From UBA5704 sp036264355 (GTDB lineage: Bacteria; Acidobacteriota; Thermoanaerobaculia; Multivoradales; UBA5704): a stretch of DNA of 64,000 nt. A program made the translations under genes and the position numbers. Within the stretch, counting starts at the first letter, position 1; each line of letters starts with the position of its first letter. Of this stretch, positions 58,716 to 64,000 are shown piece after piece. The stretch lies in NCBI GenBank assembly GCA_036264355.1, contig DATARD010000380.1, positions 9,804 to 73,803 on the forward strand, in the 5' to 3' direction. Below the pieces are notes generated by a model. The model searched no databases, had not been told where the DNA came from, and saw only the letters and a program-made list of their open reading frames with translations.

Positions 58716-59914
58716 ACGACCGCCCTTTCGAAGCCGCGGCGTTCGCCGCTCCGGCCGCCGTCGACCGGCTCCAGCGCACCGCCCTGCTGGCGGGGATCGC
58801 GGGGCTCGTCGTCTGCCTGCTGGGTGCGTTCCTGTCGCCGGACTATTTCTTCCGCTCCTGGCTGGTCGGCTGGGTGTACTGGGTGGGCATCTCCGCTGGC
58901 TCGCTCGCGATCATGATGCTGCATCACATGACGCGCGGCGCCTGGGGCCTGGTGATCCGCCGGGTGCTCGAAGCGGCGGCCCGCACGCTGCCGCTCCTTC
59001 TTATCGCAGCGGTGCCTCTGCTGTTCGGCATGCGGCGCATCTATCTCTGGGCGCGGCCGGAGGTGGTGGCGCACGACAAGCTGCTGCAAGCGAAGCAGGC
59101 CTATTTGAACGTGCCGTTCTACTTCATCCGCATCCTCGTCTACTTCGCAGTCTGGAGCCTCTTCGCCTTCCTGCTCTCCCGCCTGTCGTGGCGGCAGGAC
59201 GCGCAGGCCGATCCGGGGCTCACCCGCCGCATGCAGCTCCTCGCCGGTCCCGGCATCGTGGCCTACGGCCTGATAGTGACGCTCGCCGCGGTCGATTGGC
59301 TGATGTCGATCGAGCCGCATTGGTATTCGACGATCTATGGCATCTATCTGCTGGGGAGCCAGGCGCTGACGGCGCTCGCCTTCCTGATCACTTTCGCGCT
59401 CTGGCTGTCGCGCCGGCCGCCGATGGACAAGGTGATCGGTCCCGGCCACTTCCACGACTGGGGGAAGCTGTTCCTCGCCTTCACCATGCTGTGGGCCTAC
59501 TTCAACTTCTCGCAGTTCCTGATCATCTGGTCGGGCAACCAGCCGGAGGAGATCGTCTGGTACCTGCACCGCATCACCGGCGGCTGGGGCTATATCGCCC
59601 TCGCCCTGGTGGTCTTCCACTTCGGTCTGCCGTTCGCGCTGCTCCTGTCGCGCGATCTGAAACGCAGCGCGTCGCGGCTGGTGTGGGTGGCGGGCCTGAT
59701 GGCGCTGATGCGCCTGGTCGATCTCTTCTGGCAGGTCGAGCCGGCCTATGTCGGCGAGACCGGCACACAGAATCCGGCCTTCTACTGGATGTATCTGGCC
59801 GCGCCGGTCGCCATCGGCGGCTTCTGGCTGTGGTGGTTCCTCGGCCAGTTGAAGCGCCATCCGCTGGTGCCGGTCAACGATCCGTATCTCGCGGAGGCGA
59901 TCGCCCATGACTGA
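58712..59914 (+). CDS. actF: Alternative complex III membrane subunit ActF (NrfD-like)
   Basis: The product has 400 residues with about ten hydrophobic segments; ATGA overlap with actE. SPDYFFRSWLVGWVYWVGISAGSLAIMMLHHMTRGAWGLVIRR, DWLMSIEPHWYSTIYGI and FLIIWSGNQPEEIVWYL mark the ActF type, distinct from the ActC paralog. It is the second PsrC/NrfD-like membrane subunit of the complex. Confidence 0.93.
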   Translation: MNDRPFEAAAFAAPAAVDRLQRTALLAGIAGLVVCLLGAFLSPDYFFRSWLVGWVYWVGISAGSLAIMMLHHMTRGAWGLVIRRVLEAAARTLPLLLIAAVPLLFGMRRIYLWARPEVVAHDKLLQAKQAYLNVPFYFIRILVYFAVWSLFAFLLSRLSWRQDAQADPGLTRRMQLLAGPGIVAYGLIVTLAAVDWLMSIEPHWYSTIYGIYLLGSQALTALAFLITFALWLSRRPPMDKVIGPGHFHDWGKLFLAFTMLWAYFNFSQFLIIWSGNQPEEIVWYLHRITGGWGYIALALVVFHFGLPFALLLSRDLKRSASRLVWVAGLMALMRLVDLFWQVEPAYVGETGTQNPAFYWMYLAAPVAIGGFWLWWFLGQLKRHPLVPVNDPYLAEAIAHD

Positions 59915-60431
59915 TCACTCCCATCACGAGAAGAGCCAAGAGAATCACGAGAGCTCGGGGTTCGACCGCGAGATCAACCTGCGGGCGATCCTGCTCAGCG
60001 GCGTCGGCCTCGTCGGGGTGACGATCGTGGCCGCGGCGCTGATGTGGTGGCTGCTCAAGGGGTTCGAACGGCACGACGAGCGGCACGATCCACGGCCGAC
60101 GCCGATCGAGGCGGCCAATCCGCAACAGCCGCCGCCGGAGCCGCGCTTGCAGGTGGCGCCGGGTTTCGTGGTGTCCAACTCCGGAGCCACGGCGCAATCC
60201 GACCGCGAGGACATGGCCGCCGAGGCGGAGCAGGAAAAGAAACTGTTGCAACAGCCGGCGTGGGTCGATCAAGGCAAGGGAACACTGCGCGTGCCAATCG
60301 ATGTCGCCATGGAAGTCGTGGCCGCGCGCGGCGCCGCTCCGGAAGTGGTTGGCGGGCATGCCGGCGCCAATCCGCCGGCGGGTCCGGCTCCAACACCCAC
60401 TCCGACTCCGGCACCGGCGCAGAAGCACTGA
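59907..60431 (+). CDS. Small membrane protein between ActF and SCO (unassigned)
   Basis: The product has 174 residues; overlaps actF by 8 nt. A His-rich cytoplasmic N-terminus (DHSHHEKSQENHE) is followed by one transmembrane helix (AILLSGVGLVGVTIVAAALMWWLL). A periplasmic Pro-rich tail contains PPPEPRLQVAP and a core WVDQGKGTLRVPIDVAMEVVA, then P-T-x repeats. It may be an extra accessory subunit or a cytochrome oxidase assembly factor; WVDQGKGTLRVPIDVAM-like motifs occur in cytochrome-complex accessory proteins. Function not known. Confidence 0.55.
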   Translation: MTDHSHHEKSQENHESSGFDREINLRAILLSGVGLVGVTIVAAALMWWLLKGFERHDERHDPRPTPIEAANPQQPPPEPRLQVAPGFVVSNSGATAQSDREDMAAEAEQEKKLLQQPAWVDQGKGTLRVPIDVAMEVVAARGAAPEVVGGHAGANPPAGPAPTPTPTPAPAQKH

Positions 60432-60446
60432 GGAAAGAAGGACGAT

Positions 60447-61325
60447 TTGATCCGCTCGCTTTCACTGCTCACTTTCTCGGCCGTGCTGCTCGCCGGCAGC
60501 CCGGCTGTTCACGCCGTGGCCGGGGGCACCTGGACCGGCGGCGGCCCCGGCACGCAGCAATCCCATACGGTGCCGGCCAGCCAGATGCCCGCGCCGCTGC
60601 AGCGGGTGGGCTACGACCAGCGCCTCGGCAACCAGGTGCCGCTCGGCCTTGCCTTTCATGATCAGACCGGCAAGCCCGTCCATCTGTCAGATTTCTTCGG
60701 CCGCCGGCCCGTTCTCCTCGTCCTCGCCTATTACCACTGCCCGATGCTCTGCGACATGGTGCTCTCCGGGGTCGGAGGCAACCTGCGCACGTTGACGCTG
60801 AAACCGGGCGAGCAGTTCGATGTCGTCGTCGCGAGCATCGATCCCAAGGAGACGACGGAACAGGCGAGGGCGGCCGAACGCCGGACGCTCGATCATTATG
60901 GGAAAGACACCAGCGGCACCGGTTGGCACTTCCTCACCGGTCCGCAGGAATCGATCGACGCGCTCACCGAGAGCGTCGGCTTCCGCTACGTCCACGACGC
61001 CGAGCGCAACCAGTATGCGCACGCCGCCGGCATCGTCTTCCTCACTCCGGAAGGCCGCGTCTCGCGCTATCTCTACGGCATCGAATTCTCGCCGCGCGAC
61101 GTGCGCCTGGCGCTGATCGAATCGGCCGATCATAAGATCGGCTCTCTGGCCGATCAGGTTCTGCTCTACTGCTTTCACTACGACCCGAAGGTCGGCCGTT
61201 ACGGCGCCGCCGTGCTCAACATCGTGCGTGGCGGCGCGATCCTGACCGTCTGCGGAATCGTGCTGATGATCCTGCTCCTGCGCCGGCGGGAGACCCATGA
61301 ACCCGGTCCCTTGGGGGCAGCCTGA
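60447..61325 (+). CDS. SCO1/SenC-family copper chaperone
   Basis: The product has 292 residues from TTG 60447, with GAAGGA upstream. A signal peptide (about 1-24) is followed by the thioredoxin-fold SCO domain: LVLAYYHCPMLCDMVL carries the copper-binding C98-x3-C102, and YAHAAGIVFLTPEG places the third ligand His at 192. A C-terminal transmembrane helix (about 255-276) anchors it. SCO proteins load the CuA site of subunit II, encoded next. Confidence 0.92.
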   Translation: MIRSLSLLTFSAVLLAGSPAVHAVAGGTWTGGGPGTQQSHTVPASQMPAPLQRVGYDQRLGNQVPLGLAFHDQTGKPVHLSDFFGRRPVLLVLAYYHCPMLCDMVLSGVGGNLRTLTLKPGEQFDVVVASIDPKETTEQARAAERRTLDHYGKDTSGTGWHFLTGPQESIDALTESVGFRYVHDAERNQYAHAAGIVFLTPEGRVSRYLYGIEFSPRDVRLALIESADHKIGSLADQVLLYCFHYDPKVGRYGAAVLNIVRGGAILTVCGIVLMILLLRRRETHEPGPLGAA

Positions 61326-61327
61326 CC

Positions 61328-62329
61328 ATGAATCCGCAGCTCCCGCTTTTCCCCGAGTCGGCCTCGACGCTTGCGCCGCAGGTCGACGCGCTGTTCATCA
61401 CCTGGGCGGTGATCAGCATCTTTTTCACCGTGCTGATCGCGGTTCTGATTCTCTACTTCATGGCGCGCTACCGCCGGCGCTCGGTCGACGAGGTGGGCCA
61501 GGAAGAAAAACCCGCCATGCTGCTGGAGATCACCTGGTCGGTGATTCCGCTGGCCATCGCCCTCGTCATGTTCGCCTGGGGCGCGCGCGTCTTCTTCCGG
61601 CTCTACCGGCCGCCCGCCAACGCGGTCGAATATTACGGCGTGGGCAAGCAGTGGATGTGGAAATTCCAGCATCCGGACGGCCACCGCGAGATCAACGCCC
61701 TGCATGTGCCGACCGGGCAGCCGATCCGCCTGAAGCTCACCTCGGAAGACGTCATCCACAGCTTCTACGCGCCGGTCTTCCGTCTGAAGCAGGATGCGAT
61801 TCCCGGCCGCTACACGGAGGTGTGGTTCCAGGCGACGAAACCGGGCACCTATCACCTGTTCTGTGCCGAATATTGCGGCGCCGAGCACTCGAAGATGATC
61901 GGCTCGATCATGGTCATGGAGCCGCGGGACTATGAATCGTGGCTCGCCGGCGGGCCGGCCGGCAAGTCGGTGGTCGCCTCCGGCGCCGAGCTGTTCCAGC
62001 AGCTCGCCTGCCAGACCTGCCATCTGCCGGCGCCGGGACGCCCGGCACGGGCGCCGCGGCTCGAAGGGCTCTACGGCCGGCAGGTCAAGCTCGCCAACGG
62101 CGAGGTCCTGATCGCCGACGACGACTACCTCCGCGAATCGATCCTCAACCCGACCGCCAAAGTGGTCGCCGGCTGGGATCCGATCATGCCGACGTTCCAG
62201 GGGCAGATCAGTGAAGAGCAGGTGCTGCAGCTCATCTCCTATGTGAAATCGCTCTCCGGAGAGGGCGGCACGGAGGCGGGCGGAGGGACCGCGCCGCAGG
62301 ATCAGAAGAAACCAGAGACGAAGCCATGA
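61328..62329 (+). CDS. coxB: Cytochrome c oxidase subunit II with fused cytochrome c (caa3 type)
   Basis: The product has 333 residues. Two N-terminal helices (about 22-45 and 66-91) precede the CuA domain: H144 in HSFYAPVF, and C179, C183, H187 and M190 in CAEYCGAEHSKM. A cytochrome c domain follows, with its heme site CQTCH at 228-232. The fused heme makes this a caa3-type oxidase that takes electrons directly from the alternative complex III cytochromes. Confidence 0.96.
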   Translation: MNPQLPLFPESASTLAPQVDALFITWAVISIFFTVLIAVLILYFMARYRRRSVDEVGQEEKPAMLLEITWSVIPLAIALVMFAWGARVFFRLYRPPANAVEYYGVGKQWMWKFQHPDGHREINALHVPTGQPIRLKLTSEDVIHSFYAPVFRLKQDAIPGRYTEVWFQATKPGTYHLFCAEYCGAEHSKMIGSIMVMEPRDYESWLAGGPAGKSVVASGAELFQQLACQTCHLPAPGRPARAPRLEGLYGRQVKLANGEVLIADDDYLRESILNPTAKVVAGWDPIMPTFQGQISEEQVLQLISYVKSLSGEGGTEAGGGTAPQDQKKPETKP

Positions 62330-63975
62330 ATACGACCACAACCGCAGAATCCCTCGTGGCGGGCCCGGAGACCGGGTACGAACGGCCGAACTATCTCAAC
62401 GCCGCGTATGGCCTCCGCTCCTGGCTCCTGACCAAGGATCACAAGCGGATCGCCATCCTCTATCTGATCTCGGTGACCGCGTTCTTCGCGCTGGGGAGCC
62501 TGTTCGCCTTCCTGATCCGTCTCGAGCTGCTGACGCCCGAGGGCGACATGTTCCAGCCGGATACCTACAACCGGCTGTTCACCATGCACGGCATCGTCAT
62601 GGTCTTCTTCTTCCTCATCCCCGCGATTCCGGCGGTGCTCGGCAACTTCCTGGTGCCGCTGATGATCGGAGCGAAAGACCTGGCGTTCCCGCGGATCAAC
62701 CTGGCGAGCTGGTACGTCTACAACCTCGGCGGCCTGTTCACCCTGTGGTCGATCGTCCACGGCGGCGTCGACACCGGGTGGACGTTCTACACGCCCTATA
62801 GCACGCACTACTCGAACACCTACGTCATCTCGGCGGCGCTGGGCATTTTCATCACCGGTTTCTCGTCGATCTTCACCGGCTTGAACTTCATCGTCACCAT
62901 CCATCGCATGCGGGCGCCGGGCATGACCTGGTTCCGCCTGCCGCTGTTCATCTGGTCGCACTACGCGACGAGCCTGATCATCGTCCTCGGCACGCCGGTG
63001 ATCGCCATCACCCTGCTGATGGTGGCCGCCGAGAAGGTGCTCCACCTCGGGCTCTTCGATCCGGCGCTGGGCGGCGATCCGGTGCTGTTCCAGCACCTGT
63101 TCTGGTTCTACTCGCATCCGGCGGTGTACATCATGATCCTGCCGGCGATGGGAGTGATCAGCGAGCTGGTGGCCGCCTTCGCGCGCAAACCGGTGTTCGG
63201 CTACAAGGTGGTGGCCTTCGCCAGCATCGCGATCGCCGTGCTCGGCTTCCTGGTCTGGGGCCACCACATGTTCGTCGCCGGCGAATCGGCCTACGCGGCG
63301 ACCGTCTTCTCGGTGCTCTCGATGCTGGTCGCCATCCCGTCGGCGGTGAAGGTGTTCAACTGGACGGCGACGCTCTATCAAGGCTCGGTGTCGCTCCAGA
63401 CGCCGATGCTCTATGCGCTCGGTTTCATCGGCCTGTTCACCCTCGGCGGTCTGACCGGCGTGATGGTGGCGACGCTCGGCATCGACGTGCACGTGCACGA
63501 CACCTACTTCATCGTCGCCCACTTCCACTACATCATGGTGGGCGGCACGATCATGGGCTACATGGGCGGCCTCCACTACTGGTGGCCGAAGATCTCCGGC
63601 AAGCTCTACCCGGCGTTCCTCTCGCGGCTGGCGGCGCTGCTCATCTTCTGCGGCTTCAACCTGACCTTCTTCCCGCAGTTCATCCTCGGCTACCTCGGCA
63701 TGCCGCGCCGCTATTGGGCCTATCCGCCCGAGTTCCAGGTGCTCAACGTGCTGTCGACCGCCGGCGCGTCGATCCTCGGCGTCGGCTATGTGCTGCCGCT
63801 CTTCTACTTCATCTGGTCGATGCGCTACGGAAAGAACAGCGGCGACAATCCATGGGGCGCGGTCGGTCTCGAATGGGATACGCCGTCGCCGCCGCCGCCG
63901 CACAACTTCTCCGAGACGCCGAGCGCGCCGCCGCGCGCCTACGACTACGACCCGAGGGAGCTGCAAAGTGTCTGA
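62326..63975 (+). CDS. coxA: Cytochrome c oxidase subunit I
   Basis: The product has 549 residues; ATGA overlap with coxB. The heme-copper core is complete: TMHGIVMVFFFLIPAIP, WFYSHPAVYIMILPAMGVIS (CuB His and the cross-linked Tyr region), GHHMFVAGES, and VAHFHYIMVGG with the heme ligand His residues. About twelve transmembrane segments are visible. It reduces O2 and pumps protons. The stop overlaps the start of subunit III by 8 nt. Confidence 0.97.
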   Translation: MNTTTTAESLVAGPETGYERPNYLNAAYGLRSWLLTKDHKRIAILYLISVTAFFALGSLFAFLIRLELLTPEGDMFQPDTYNRLFTMHGIVMVFFFLIPAIPAVLGNFLVPLMIGAKDLAFPRINLASWYVYNLGGLFTLWSIVHGGVDTGWTFYTPYSTHYSNTYVISAALGIFITGFSSIFTGLNFIVTIHRMRAPGMTWFRLPLFIWSHYATSLIIVLGTPVIAITLLMVAAEKVLHLGLFDPALGGDPVLFQHLFWFYSHPAVYIMILPAMGVISELVAAFARKPVFGYKVVAFASIAIAVLGFLVWGHHMFVAGESAYAATVFSVLSMLVAIPSAVKVFNWTATLYQGSVSLQTPMLYALGFIGLFTLGGLTGVMVATLGIDVHVHDTYFIVAHFHYIMVGGTIMGYMGGLHYWWPKISGKLYPAFLSRLAALLIFCGFNLTFFPQFILGYLGMPRRYWAYPPEFQVLNVLSTAGASILGVGYVLPLFYFIWSMRYGKNSGDNPWGAVGLEWDTPSPPPPHNFSETPSAPPRAYDYDPRELQSV

Positions 63976-64000
63976 GCCTTACTCGACGCCGGAGCAGCAG
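63968..64000 (+). CDS. coxC: Start of cytochrome c oxidase subunit III (partial)
   Basis: GTG 63968 opens a frame that reads MSEPYSTPEQQ to the window end, overlapping coxA by 8 nt. Operon position predicts subunit III; only 11 codons are visible, so the assignment rests on context. Confidence 0.5.
   Translation, partial: MSEPYSTPEQQ

Overview
The window is one contiguous, very GC-rich piece of a Gram-negative bacterial chromosome. It encodes an LPS outer-membrane assembly protein (LptD), an alternative complex III respiratory operon, two large sortilin/BNR beta-propeller exoproteins, many lipoprotein and signal sequences, and a tRNA without an encoded CCA end. This combination, with frequent GTG/TTG starts and Shine-Dalgarno sites, fits Acidobacteriota (possibly Thermoanaerobaculia). 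That placement is inferred from gene content; no marker gene proves it.

Layout. 1-7600: two paralogous BNR/VPS10-type secreted proteins flanking a LolA-like periplasmic protein. 7600-19900: mostly core genes: rpsU, a BamE-like lipoprotein, a GAF-like/proline-rich protein, a soluble lytic transglycosylase, an altered sulfatase-fold protein, tRNA-Met, a zinc-ribbon coiled-coil protein, YggS, DivIVA, an AbiEii-type pair, hutI and two FKBPs. 19900-28800: accessory region. It holds a DUF2283/DUF4258 pair, a three-gene operon resembling the FlmF2/NaxD/FlmK lipid A amino-sugar pathway, a methyltransferase, a cysteine-dioxygenase-like cupin, a DUF4143 ATPase with its own terminator and upstream direct repeats, an HNH pair, and a toxin-antitoxin locus whose toxin 5' end has been replaced by a 21-bp minisatellite. 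28800-42430: mltG-ruvX, thiolase, lptD, and a nucleotide-sugar operon (rmlA, rmlD, gmd, rmd-like, another SDR) that runs into a fused polyprenol-kinase/DUF92 protein, a UbiA prenyltransferase, a DUF1232 protein and an HD hydrolase. 42560-52200: the most unusual part. It has an Rpn-type nuclease, two paralogous proteins of an unrecognised duplicated CPxC family, a STAND-like ATPase with TPRs, a palindromic repeat element, a 41-bp degenerate tandem repeat, a GNAT acetyltransferase, and two tandemly duplicated 38-residue Leu-rich peptide genes directly upstream of a TPR protein whose Fis-type HTH lies in another frame. 52330-64000: the alternative complex III operon (actABCDEF), a small membrane protein, SCO, and caa3-type oxidase subunits II, I and the start of III.

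How the genes work together. The last 11.7 kb encode a quinol:cytochrome c/oxygen oxidoreductase chain: ActABCDEF oxidises quinol and passes electrons by cytochrome c domains to the cytochrome c-fused CoxB and CoxA. LptD, the amino-sugar operon and the rhamnose genes all serve the outer surface. The 43.6-52.2 kb cluster has the shape of a signalling or conflict locus: secreted peptides, a TPR regulator, a STAND ATPase and duplicated Cys-motif proteins with shared upstream motifs. No described system is recognised there.
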